Positions 12,401-20,805 of a stretch of DNA of 20,882 nt are shown here, piece after piece. Each line of letters opens with the position of its first letter. Positions within the stretch are counted from its first letter, which is position 1. A model generated the notes under the pieces. The model saw nothing but the letters and a program-made list of their open reading frames with translations, ran no database searches and was not told the origin of the DNA. The translations under genes were made by a program, and so were the position numbers. The stretch comes from Sphacelaria rigidula (taxonomy: Eukaryota; Phaeophyceae; Sphacelariales), in assembly GCA_964200075.2 (NCBI GenBank), contig CAXNAA020000484.1, positions 1 to 20,882 of the forward strand, read 5' to 3'.

Positions 12401-15400
12401 AAAATTCATTGAGTGCCGGTCGCCCCGGTAGCTCAATTGGCAGCCTCACAGCCCTTGACCGTTGGATCGTGGGTGCGGTTTTCGAAGAGATGTGGGATTT
12501 TCCCTCACACCGTGCTCAACATTGAAGAGCGACAGGGTCGTGAGTACACAAAAATTCGACTTGACGGCCGACGGTGGAAAGGGATTGCTAAAACCCTCTT
12601 GCGATGAAGGAAAAAGGCAAGCACCGCGGAAGAGAGGTAGGGTATCAAAAATACACTCCCGTTGTTCATCTTCCCCTTGTGTAACCCCGCCTGGTGCTCC
12701 CACATACCCCGAAAGATGTAGCCCAGCGCCCAGAATAAAGGGGTCGCTGTATTTTGATATTTTTCCCACTACTGAAAAAAATATCACCTGCCCGACGTAA
12801 GGCTTGGCAGATTCTTCAAGCAGGTCAACCAAAAAATATTCAAGTCTGACGAATTCCATCTTGGGAAGTTCATCGGTAGTGTTGGATTTCATTCAGCGAT
12901 TTTATTCGAGAGATCGCATATTTCCCGACAGAAGTCGAAATGGTTCCGAACACAGTCATGTTCGTCCTCCCTCGAATGTGGACCCCCCCCCGACGTGGAC
13001 TGCGTTGGACTCAAGCACATCTGGGATTCAGAAAGGTTTTTCCATATTACTGTACACAAAACGCCTTGTTCATGAACACGTGGATGTCGGGGATCTGTAA
13101 ATGAAAAACAGTCCCGGTAAAACCCTGACCACTTTCGACTGTGCGGCCCCTTGTGTGCCGTCAGTGTGTCGTGTGTGCCGTGTTGGCTGGATGCAATGGG
13201 AACAACGGTAAGGGTACAATCGCCTTCCCCTTGACAGTAACTCCACATTGCATGTCGATGTCATCTCTACTTAGTAGTGTGAAGATATGCTAGCAACACA
13301 TGGGGGGTCAGGTAGCCATAATGAACCGCAGGCGGAGTAGAAATCACGCAGTTCGAGTCAACATGAGAAATTCAGCTAAACGGGGTAGTCACCTGTCGAG
13401 GAATCAAGGAAGTTACCATTTCGCACACCCTGGGCGATTGAATACGCGGTCAGAAATGTAGTGCGGGAGTATGGAATCTCTTGTCTATTGACTGTGAGCA
13501 TGCTACTTAGACAGCCGTGATTATTATGGTCATCCAGGGCCCCTCAGGTCTCCTCCCTAGCTTGGAATCTCCTCACGTCACATGGTTGGCTTCGTCAGCT
13601 TCACGCTGCTCAGCGGATACACACCCTCCCCTCGAACCTCCTTTCGTCCCGCCACCGCCAACTGTCAACCCCCGCGCGTTTCCGCAGTCAGCCGGAGGGA
13701 GTGTTCAAGACCATTACCATGTTGGGAAATATCGTGGCGTAATCGGAATCGAGTTTTGTCGAAACAACGCCAGTCATCTAGTTGGCGTGTTGTCTCATCT
13801 ATTCTACGCGCCAGGCTACACCTTTCGATTCATGTGGGCGCACAGGCCGGGGTCACACAAGACGAGGGTCAACACAGGAGTTTTTTTCTTACTCGTGAGT
13901 TTTCATGATAGTTTCCCAACTCCCTTCTGGGGGGGTTTGCCTTCCATCTTCAATTCCGAAAGGGATGCAGCAGTCCTTTCCCTATCGACCATCGAGTCTC
14001 TTTCTCGTCGACCATTGAGTCGAATTTTGTGTACCAACGACATAGTCACTCCCCACCGTTGGGAATGGTGAGAAAAAAAAAAACTGAACATTCCGAGCTT
14101 TGAACCCCCAACTCGACCGTCACAAGGTTGCGAGGTTGCCAACCGAGACACCAGGGCTACCGGCTTGCGTGGATCCGTCGAAAGTGGTAGACCAGAGCGA
14201 GCGGGATCTGGGTTTTGCGGATCGGGACGAATCGAGTCGACACGCGACTGTCGGCGATTGAATTGCGATTGAGTTTGAATCGGATTCATGATAAAACAAC
14301 ACATGTCCCTCGGTGGCTGAAGAAAAAGGCGGTCGTGCTGATATATTATTCTCACCTCCATCTGACCCTTCGGTGAACGAGGACTCATCAGTCAGGTCAA
14401 TCGCGTATTTTCATTACGGGGAATTGATTTTGACGGCTCGCTCGGGACGAACTTCCGACACATGTTGGTCCAACTTCACCTTTTCCGCCCAAGGATTGCG
14501 AACAAGTTTCAATTACAACAGTAAAGTCGGTGATGACACGATGAGTACCCCGTAGACGTTTGTGACGCAGAGCACGTTTTGAGGACCCTCCCCAGATTTT
14601 GGTTCGGGTTGAGGTACAGGCCCAAGTGTTATTTCCTGGAATCGGGATAAGAGAGGCAGAGAGGAATGCCATTTTTGTCCATACTCCCAAAATGTTGGTA
14701 TCTGGAAATTTGTGCGATTTGTTGAAATTCGTGAGCGCAGTCGGGTGAGAAGTTATCGGTGCCATAGATTGTATCGTTCATATACTGTACGCGTGTCGCG
14801 CGTTGCGATCATATCTAGCCTGTTTTTCGTTCGTTTGAATGGTGGGGGGACTGCAGAAAGGGAACATGCACGTTACGAATTGTACGAGTACTCATAAAAC
14901 GGGCGACCTGGAGACAATTTCTTCAGCACTGGACATCAGTGCGAGCGTTCCGTTCATGAATCCTCAACGCCGCCGTTTCAACAGCGGGGTCGGAATCGAG
15001 ATGACCCACCTCGGGGCACGAGAAGATGATACTCTGGGCATGAAATGGTGGTGCTACGACTGTACGCTGTACCATCATGTATTATACCAAACTCGTGATC
15101 ACAGATCTGTCGAAAAACACGCCCTGTTGTGAAAAAGATTCTGATCATAGACAACATGAGTGATGTGGAAGCAAACTGCGTCGGAACGTGCAGTCAGTAC
15201 GACGACAGCATAACGCGGATTTCTCGCTCAGGAACACATGCTCCGCGTCTTACGGTCATCGTCCGATGCTTCCAGCACCGTCATGGGCGGCCCTTGGATG
15301 TTCATCCGACGAAGCGCGCCGGGATAACATTTCGAGGTTGTTTGAAGACTAGGGAAATGTTGTCGATCGAGCAGTGACTGGGCTGCAGATGTGGTTTTGT

Positions 15401-16781
15401 CACGCTGCTCGTACACATATCGCAGCAGGTTGGTGCTGATACCGTTCTACTCTCCGCACCGTTACGCCCGTCGATTGATCGACAACGACGAGCCGCAAGA
15501 TTGAGGGTATTGCCATAATGCCACAATCTCATGTGCAGACGGTCGACGAGAATCAACACCGCTTCGGCTACTCATCCAACCGAATGAATCGAAACAAAAC
15601 TTCCGGGCAACCTCTTACGACATTGGTTGATGACCCCATCATTGCCGCAAAAGCCAACCAGACTTCACAGTACAGTATTCGTGGGGTGATGAGAGCTCTT
15701 CACCAAGTGCCACGTCAACAGAAGAGAGGACATGCTCGACCTCTCGACGAGTCTGGTGGAGGAACACGCTCGTGATTGTGCCAGTGGGTTTCGAGAGGCG
15801 TAGGCCCGACGGGACGCGAGTGCGCCCTGCGACGTTATCAAGAACAAGACGGAAGGTGCATGTTGGGTCCTTCAAATGTAACAGGCCGGTGTCGGGGAGG
15901 CCGGAAACCTACTTGAAATCTTTAGATAATAGACGCAGGTACTGAGCTATATAGCGCATGACCTCGAGTTTTCAAGTCGACATCAAAGACGGCAACCGTA
16001 AACATCGCGCGGGTAACGATCTCCCTATACGAGTTCGACGTGACAGCAAGGAAACGAGTCGATCACTGATGCGGGGGTTCATGGACACGAGAATGTGAAT
16101 GTACTCTGGCGGGTCACATGCCCACTACATACAGGTAATGCACCCGCACTTTTTCAAAACTTGAAAAAATCGCTCGGTTGTTGACCTCACCTCCTTGTAT
16201 AAGTCGGCGCACTCCCCCGTCAACGCCGGCACGGCCGAGTTGAATTGGTTTTGGATGCCCAGCTCCTCCAAATCATTGCAACAAGCTCTGTTCACACGAA
16301 ACCGTGTTTCGGAGAAAATGGCGAACGATGAGCAGAGCAGGTCAGCTCATCTCCCATATACCCACATCTTCGGTCAATCTCCTGGTGGGCTGTTTTGCCA
16401 CTGTCGCTAGTTCAAGCTGCCTCTCTGCATCCTAGCACTCGGAAAACTGTCGCCAGTGTACTGTAACGAACGTGTTCGCATGTCTCTTCTACCGACAACG
16501 CAGAGCAACCACCATCGACAGGGGTTGTTGTAAGCGAGCGACGCACTACGCAGGCGCGACGTGTTCGTGGGATACACACTGATGATACCCACCGGCATTC
16601 CAGATAGTACTCACCCATCCTGAGCTTTTGGGCAGAAGTTATTTTGCCGGGTAAGGTCGGTTGGCCGATCATCGAAGAAACAGAGGGGATGTGCCTCGGC
16701 CTGGTGCTGTGTGGCCCACTGAAAAGAAAACGCGGCGACAAGCTGTATCAAGCTCGAAGCCCGCATCTTTCCTCTCCCCAT
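3023..16781 (-). CDS. Secreted HHIPL-like / glucose-sorbosone dehydrogenase protein with four WSC domains (multi-exon)
   Basis: The predicted product has 1081 residues. Exons in gene order are 16781-16615, 16287-16191, 11660-11438, 11028-11001 (tentative), 10551-10368, 10013-9933, 9548-9474, 9328-9170, 9060-8901, 8703-8580, 7696-7482, 7195-7120, 6664-6565, 6272-6165, 5651-5079, 4900-4844, 4621-4328, 3986-3930 and 3490-3023. They total 3246 nt. Every proposed intron is GT-AG and every phase matches. The order of parts is signal peptide (1 to about 30), cysteine-rich folate-receptor-like region (about 31-162), sorbosone dehydrogenase beta-propeller (about 190-580), WSC1 (600-700), WSC2 (761-849), WSC3 (878-967), a glycine run (968-993) and WSC4 (994-1081). 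Known family: HHIPL proteins pair a folate-receptor-like region with this propeller, and WSC domains bind polysaccharide. I infer secretion to the wall matrix, since no C-terminal membrane segment follows WSC4. The stop is TGA directly after MDVYKS. The substrate is unknown. Confidence 0.88.
3290..3367. repeat. Coding trinucleotide microsatellite (poly-Gly run)
   Basis: The plus strand reads blocks of CCA, then CCT, then mixed CCG/CCT/CCC. On the gene strand these are GGN codons for 26 glycines between WSC3 and WSC4. The runs are near-pure triplets, so replication slippage would change linker length without shifting frame. Confidence 0.95.
3930..4900 (-). other. Exons 16-18: WSC2 and first two-thirds of WSC3
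   Basis: These exons are 4900-4844 (57 nt), 4621-4328 (294 nt) and 3986-3930 (57 nt). Each 57-nt exon encodes the same 19-residue slice of a WSC domain: VCANACAGYKYFGTQFSFE in WSC2 and VCARMCSGYTYFGTQFADE in WSC3. Exon 17 gives the WSC2 tail (CYCGN, CNKKCAG, CGGKNAISAYQYG), a Pro/Lys/Ser linker and the WSC3 head (YSYVGCYVDRMRDRVL). All junctions are phase 0. The matching exon cuts show that WSC2 and WSC3 are duplicates of one another. Confidence 0.92.
5079..5651 (-). other. Exon 15: complete WSC1, Pro/Thr linker and start of WSC2
   Basis: This is the largest exon (191 codons). WSC1 runs from SLGCYTDNTNKKRIL through SICASYCATIPGMTLFGLE, YQCFCG and CKFLCTAFPDFFCGG to AMEVFSIG, with the eight-cysteine WSC pattern and no intron inside. 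A flexible Pro/Thr/Ala linker follows, with two adjacent copies of VTPAPTEA encoded by a perfect 24-bp direct repeat at 5215-5262. The exon then opens WSC2 (YGYLGCFADDRYDRVL) and ends YMSTS at gtgagt. The linker probably carries O-glycans, which is an inference from its composition. Confidence 0.92.
5215..5262. repeat. Two perfect 24-bp tandem copies in the WSC1-WSC2 linker
   Basis: Units at 5215-5238 and 5239-5262 are identical. On the minus strand they encode VTPAPTEA twice in frame. A partly related unit follows. Confidence 0.9.
6165..7696 (-). other. Exons 11-14: C-terminal part of the propeller
   Basis: These exons are 7696-7482, 7195-7120, 6664-6565 and 6272-6165. Exon 11 gives CGGNYGWSMFEGSLC, LFEYCHPDYDSS and GHAVI, the hallmark of HHIPL/sorbosone dehydrogenase C-terminal blades. 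Exon 12 gives GFVYRGFFFADLLYGAYIFGD, exon 13 gives KVYYMAIRNGQEYIG and ISFGEDHD, and exon 14 gives GEIYMIDKNWKVYRMP plus a cysteine-rich tail (CGDLCATTC). Split codons rebuild family residues correctly: GGFVYRG across introns 11-12, and FGEDHD-GEIYM across introns 13-14. The domain ends QPTYK and runs into WSC1 in phase 0. Confidence 0.9.
8580..10551 (-). other. Exons 5-10: N-terminal and central part of the sorbosone dehydrogenase propeller
   Basis: These exons are 10551-10368, 10013-9933, 9548-9474, 9328-9170, 9060-8901 and 8703-8580. Recognisable landmarks appear in family order: SPDKKTWWFGGREG (usual position of the first blade), GLLDFCFGPTFSSKGEFYVSY, ASEEILLE, IHGGGWVGF (equivalent of the catalytic-His loop), DIYWALGDSGPQEDP with GQNKMDLHASIVRI, then EICAIGFRNPWRCSFD and LYCGDVGH. 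Introns fall between blades and all junction phases agree (0, 0, 0, 0, 1). The His of the usual NHNGG motif is kept as HGGG, while the flanking Asn residues are not. The usual GDGG is GDSG. Whether PQQ or calcium still binds is open. Confidence 0.88.
11001..11028 (-). other. Tentative 28-nt micro-exon 4
   Basis: Exon 3 ends in phase 1 and exon 5 begins needing two preceding bases, so an exon of length 3n+1 must lie between them. The best candidate I found reads (G)RVSRTSDG(T), preceded by gaagag and followed by gtacat. The acceptor lacks a good pyrimidine tract and the donor departs from the gtgag style of the gene. The exon, or its exact limits, could be wrong. Confidence 0.4.
11438..11660 (-). 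other. Exon 3: folate-receptor-like cysteine-rich domain
   Basis: This exon encodes 74 residues (89-162), beginning VLCGPCHSYSAHLYEQLG and continuing through SFCKKLVNAC and SYCDQH to YPYVE. The spaced cysteines (CGPC, FC, AC, YC) resemble the folate-receptor-like N-terminal region of HHIPL proteins, which usually precedes the propeller. The acceptor is tgtgtag before GTGTTA and the donor is gtgagt after GAAG (phase 1). It follows the very long intron 2 directly. Frame and sense run on from YKE of exon 2, so no further exon is needed between them. Confidence 0.82.
12415..12990 (+). repeat. tRNA-derived SINE-like repeat, copy 1
   Basis: The 5' end reads gccggtcgccccggtagctc. The stretch TAGCTCAATTGG fits a pol III box A exactly. 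The expected box B region, near gtgcggttttcgaa, is eroded. The first roughly 325 bp align with copy 2 in inverted orientation. Good matches include the tRNA-like head, the ACACAAAAATTCGAC segment and the segment near 12670-12738. After about 110 unmatched bases the similarity resumes around 12895-12990 (atatttcccgac and onward). Confidence 0.68.
13650..14164 (-). repeat. tRNA-derived SINE-like repeat, copy 2 (inverted)
   Basis: Read on the minus strand it starts gccggtagccctggtgtctc, keeps GGTTGGCA of box A, and has a better box B (GGGGTTCAAAGCTC). It carries the same internal blocks in the same order as copy 1: GTACACAAAATTCGAC, then CTTGTGTGACCCCGGCCTG, then GGTGTAGCCTGGCGC. Its 3' limit near 13650 is approximate. 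Confidence 0.68.
16191..16781 (-). other. Exons 1-2: signal peptide and start of the cysteine-rich domain
   Basis: Exon 1 (16781-16615) starts at an ATG giving MGRGKMRASS. A second in-frame ATG at 16766 (MRASS) is equally possible. The hydrophobic stretch LIQLVAAFSF followed by QAEA and HPLC looks like a signal peptide with cleavage near residue 30. The mature part has HPLCFFDD and NNFCPKAQDG. The exon ends GG before gtgagt, and joining to exon 2 (16287-16191) makes the phase-2 codon GGA and the run DGACCNDLEEL. Exon 2 continues with conserved-looking cysteines (ACC, GEC) and ends YKE at gtgagg. One caution: a strong 3' splice-like site (ttttctttcag) lies inside exon 1, so an exon starting at 16718 with its leader elsewhere is possible. 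Confidence 0.8.
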
Positions 16782-17870
16782 TGTACTCGATAGCAGCAGA
16801 TGTCGCTTTGTCCTCACAGAAACGAGCAAAAACAATTCCTCTACGAAACAGGCTGCCCTGTGAACGCAGAGTACCGTACTAAGTGAAAGGTGGGAGGGGG
16901 TGGAATGACTGGGAGGGAATCGTCTGTGAGTGGGATAGTATATCCAACGTACACGCAGCTCTGTCCGAGACTTCGCCACATCTGCACTTCGAAATTTCAG
17001 CTCTTGGACTCTCAAGTAATTGTTCTTCAGACCGTTTCGTGGAGAAACCCTCATCGGTGAACGTAGTTTGCTGCGGCAAAATATCTTCATTTACTCGTCG
17101 TTGATTTTTTGTGCACATGAGTTTAGGGATCTAGGATGAGAGGGCATGTCTTCGATTTCTCAACTAACAACTAACTGATTGTTCTGGTTGTTCCTTGCTC
17201 CGTTTTTTTTCTCAAGATTGAACGTTGAAATACCCTCGATCGACAGGTCACGACCGCATACACGCGCATGGGGCTGACGATATCGATTTTTCAAATTTTG
17301 TCATCACATATAGGATGTTCATATCACTGCGGTTGTTGCTCTCTACAGTAGGAGGAGGTAGGGTCTTGAGTGGGAGGGGGACGATGAGACGGAATGCCAA
17401 AGCAATACATTATGATGATATGGTGGAGATTGCAATTTTTACTAGTATCAGACTAGGTTATGTGCCGCCAAATGACATATTCCATACACATGCACATGTA
17501 GGGGTATACGAGTAGTAGACACCTCATGATCGACGCATCGCCTCGGCCTCGATCATGATGAATGATACCGACTTCGCCTTCTGCCAGGACACATGAACGC
17601 GATCAAAGGGTACAAAACGAAAGTAATGTATTTCCATTTACAGCGTTCGCGACGAATTTCTCTCTCACGGAAATCGCGGGAACTTGAATTATTGCAATTT
17701 GTGGCAAACGGGGAGTGCGAACCATTTAGCCCGAAACAACTTAGTATGATTTTCGAAAATGTTTATTGTTGGACTCCATCAGCGAGACACGAACATAACC
17801 CTCTCTGGCGTCAACAGTATTTCACTTATCCACATGATGAACGGATGTGTATGTGTGTGTATAGTATATA
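16782..17870. other. 5' flank and presumptive promoter region of the main gene
   Basis: No convincing coding exon is visible. The 5' UTR and promoter of the minus-strand gene should begin here, but no TATA box or initiator stands out enough to mark. A plus-strand ORF at 17593-17892 (99 residues) has no recognisable motif. A perfect 10-bp inverted repeat (tcatgatcga / tcgatcatga) lies at 17524-17533 and 17549-17558. Confidence 0.4.
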
Positions 17871-18157
17871 CATTATAACAGTGCTTTCGTGAGAGTGAAA
17901 AAGTGGTCAATTAGTGAATGAATCGTTTCGGTTCCGAAATGCTCCTCCACCAAGCCCAAAATGATTTCTGTAGTAACTGGCCACTGAGGCTCTTGATATG
18001 CCCCAGTAGGATATCGGCGTGTAACTGTAAGCACACGGAAGTGATGGAGGCGAAGAAAAACACACACGGAATGAAAAAATGGTCAACTTGGAGCGAATGA
18101 TCGAAGCCATTCTAAATCAGCGCTCTACTCTCAATCTCACGAAAACGTTGATACATG
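17871..18157. mobile_element. MITE-like element with inverted ends
   Basis: The left end (17871-17897, with AACAGTGCTTTCGTGAGAG) and the right end (18124-18157) are related in inverted orientation. On the minus strand the right end reads TGTATCAACG, TTTTCGTGAGATTGAGAG. Inside them, a second block (GAGTGAAAAAGTGGTCAA, 17892-17924) recurs in direct orientation at 18069-18102. The same end-plus-block arrangement occurs again at 20806-20882. It is about 290 bp with no coding capacity. Confidence 0.6.
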
Positions 18158-19674
18158 CCATAGATGATTTCGGTGCTGCATCTTGAGAGGGAAATCCCTA
18201 TATTCAGCAGAGTGTGCTGGGGTACAACTCGACATGCATGCGCACGACTACTTCGAGGCCAGTACAAGGACGGCACTGAAGCTTTCGCTCAGGCGCGCGA
18301 ACCTGATGGTCTCATCCGTCGCGTATTTATTCGTTTTGAGCCTCACCTCGTCCCATCACAAACACTCAAAATTAATCTCTTCATCACTTCTATCCGAACA
18401 GTTTCGTCTGGTCCCTCTCTCCCTGCGGCGGTTGCCGTTTGGGGTCATGTGCACAATAATCTTCGAGGAGGGAAAATGAAAAATAGTAGGAATTTGCATC
18501 AAAAAAGGGGATATTTGTACATTTAATTTCTTGGTTTCACGCAGATGGTGCTTGCGTGGTGCACGTACGATGTACATGTTGTCCAACGTATCAAAATATG
18601 TTTTGTGGAAATCGTCGATAGTATGGTGAAGGGCGATAATAGCACCCAATGTTGGCGTATTTATTCCGAGATCAGAATGCCTGGCTGAGATCCTCACCCT
18701 ATTCCTAACCCCTACCTGATACACAGTACGAAAAAGTAGGTGGGCTGTAGTAGTCTGTGCCCACAGTGCTTGATGTAGTGAACTGACTACTTCGCGACTT
18801 CGAGTCGTTTTGATTAAAGTAAACGGTGCGGAGGAGCGCTGCTTTCTCCTTTTAATTTATCGAAATTTTCCGTTTTTGCTCATTTTCCGTCTTCGTATGT
18901 TTTCTTCGTCGAATGATGATGGTTGTTTTTTAATCGCCGATCGGGCTGAACGCTGAAATGTTGGGTATGGATCTGTAGGCTGACAGTCCAACAGCCGAGC
19001 AGTCGTCGACTCCAGAGTCAGCCCACCCTCCTTTGGCCTGTTTCAAACAGAATTCTCCAAGCCTGTTTGAGTTTCGATTCTCTTCCGCCCCCTCCCCAAC
19101 CTTGCCGCATTGACTGCGTGTTTCATGGAGTTTGGCGTTGCAGTGTGTGTGGACATGATTTTTGTGCAGAAACTTTGAGCGTCCTGAACAGTCTTGATGT
19201 TGCCAGAGGTGATCATATAGTTATACTAGGCGCGCTTGGAGTACTGTCATCACCAGTTGAGATAGACATTGGAAAGTAGCACGTAGAGCAGATCAAAACC
19301 GTTGATCAAGAAACTGAAGTTTCCAAAAGTTTCGAAGTCACCGAATCACCCCGTACCTCCGCGCGGGTAGCATGCATCCTGTTGTTGTATTAAATGCGGA
19401 CACTGGAACAATGCTGCAATACTTCAGACACATCATAGGAAACACCCCCCGCTAAAACCAGCACAAAAGTGCTACGAAAAAAATGACCATACAGTGCCTG
19501 ATGATGATGTTTGGCTTCAGTCTGCATAAAGCGCCTCATATTGGCGACATTGGCTAGAACGAACCCAAGCGTGGGAATTCCCAGCTGCTCGTTGTGCTCA
19601 GCCTTTCCCATTTCGATTTACGACAAGATTTTGCCTCCCACAACCACGCACTTTTTTGGGGGGGAGGGCTACGA
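18158..19674. other. Non-coding region, no supported gene
   Basis: ORFs are short and lack motifs. A minus-strand stretch at 19390-19611 reads smoothly (LGIPTLGFVLANVANMRRF) but matches no family I know and has no clear partner exons. I left it unannotated. Confidence 0.4.
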
Positions 19675-19716
19675 GCTGGTTCAGATTGAACGCCCAAAAG
19701 TTATTCCCCGGGAATT

Positions 19717-19985
19717 CTTCACGCCGGTTTTTCGAGATAGACCACGAAAATTTGCACACATGTTCTTGATGGCACTATGTGAAACTCGAGATCGTTTTTT
19801 TTTTGTGTGTGTCGAGATAGTCGGGATTTTACCCCTCCCCCGGTCAAGTAGGTCAACCGCGACCTTGGATAAATAGTCACCAACAAAAAATATATATTGA
19901 AACCCCGGTCTTCGAGTTTAACATAGTGCCCTCAAGAACATGTGTGCAAATTTTCGTGATCTAACTCCAAAAAACGGCGTGAGGA
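19717..19985. repeat. Subterminal inverted repeat, two arms of about 75 bp
   Basis: The arms at 19717-19790 and 19911-19985 are about 88 percent identical when one is reverse complemented. They include a 27-bp perfect core containing GAAAATTTGCACACATGTTC. The spacer is about 120 bp. Confidence 0.85.
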
Positions 19986-20191
19986 AATCGCGAAACGTGC
20001 GCTGAAGTTTGAAAAAGTCTGCGTGTCCCGCTAATTACTTGATTGAAGTATAACGTGACGATTTTACCGATTCTTTTTGGCTTGCACACGCTGTTCTACT
20101 CAAGATTGTCGAGTTAGGTCATGAAAATTCACACCAATGTTCTTTGGGATAGCTCTAACCCTAAGGTGTCGAAAATTTGGGGGTTCAGGCA

Positions 20192-20246
20192 TTCTGTACC
20201 GGTTTCCGGGGGTCTTTATGCTTGGACCCCGGAAGCCGGTACAGAA
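20192..20246. repeat. 23-bp stem hairpin
   Basis: The arms at 20192-20214 (TTCTGTACCGGTTTCC and onward) and 20224-20246 pair at 20 of 23 positions across a 9-nt loop. The hairpin sits near the middle of the TIR element. Confidence 0.85.
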
Positions 20247-20805
20247 CGGAGAAACTTTGAAATATTGCCAAGAAGAACGCGATTTTTCCACCTGGAGCAT
20301 CAATAATACCTACGGAACTGCCAAGTTTGAGGATGATCTGAGCTTTTTCCAACAGATGAAGGGGAAATCGTCACGAGGCTCCGTGGGTCTTTCGTACATA
20401 TTATCATGAGTGGAAGTTAGACGACGCCAAAGCTCCACATCACCGAAACATTACGGTTTTGGGCGAAATTCGACCCCGTTGGAACCGTTTTCAACGCTGT
20501 TTTTCCCGTTAGATTCCCAGGCTGATGACGGCTACTATGAGTTGAACCATGTGGAGATTCGGTGGAAATTGGGCTTGGAATTCGTATTTTCAATTTCGGA
20601 GCAGTTTGGAGGGCGCTGATTGGTTAAGACATACTTTTGTCCATAGCGCCACCACCGCTATATAGCCTGAAACGAGAATATTATGGCTATGTCACCATTT
20701 TTGTCTGTTCATTGCGGTCAGTATGGTATCACATTTGTGCATATCGGCTGGGTTTTGCGTTCATCAGCCGGGGAATAATTTTTTTGTGTTCAATCTGAAC
20801 CAGCC

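Larger units (their letters stand above)
11661..16190 (-). other. Intron 2 (about 4.53 kb), repeat-bearing
   Basis: This intron lies between exon 2 (YKE, gtgagg donor) and exon 3 (tgtgtag acceptor). It is several times longer than the other 17 introns, which are about 110 to 880 nt. It contains a pair of opposed SINE-like repeats (12415-12990 and 13650-14164). The rest (11661-12414 and 14165-16190) shows no coding motif I recognise, and its ORFs are short and unlike the host gene. Confidence 0.7.
19675..20804. mobile_element. 1.13-kb terminal-inverted-repeat element, non-autonomous
   Basis: The ends are a perfect 17-bp inverted pair: GCTGGTTCAGATTGAAC at 19675-19691 and its reverse complement at 20788-20804. 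After a short unmatched stretch the similarity resumes (TTATTCCCCGG), giving TIRs of about 37 bp. Inside are a 75-bp inverted duplication (19717-19790 and 19911-19985) and a 23-bp hairpin (20192-20246). No transposase motif is visible, and no clear target-site duplication flanks it. Confidence 0.65.

Noticed and set aside
12415-12490. Functional tRNA gene at the SINE head
   Set aside because: Box A is good, but box B is eroded and no complete cloverleaf with acceptor stem can be drawn. The presence of a second diverged copy argues for a SINE.
17593-17892. 99-codon plus-strand ORF upstream of the gene
   Set aside because: No motif, low-complexity end, and a length expected by chance in this composition. 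It also runs into the MITE-like repeat.
19067-19279. Plus-strand ORF with a WRCSVCGHDFC stretch resembling a zinc-binding motif
   Set aside because: Only a few spaced Cys/His residues, no full finger pattern, and no flanking conserved sequence.
19390-19611. Minus-strand ORF with a smooth, protein-like sequence
   Set aside because: No recognisable family, no supported splice partners, and no second line of evidence.
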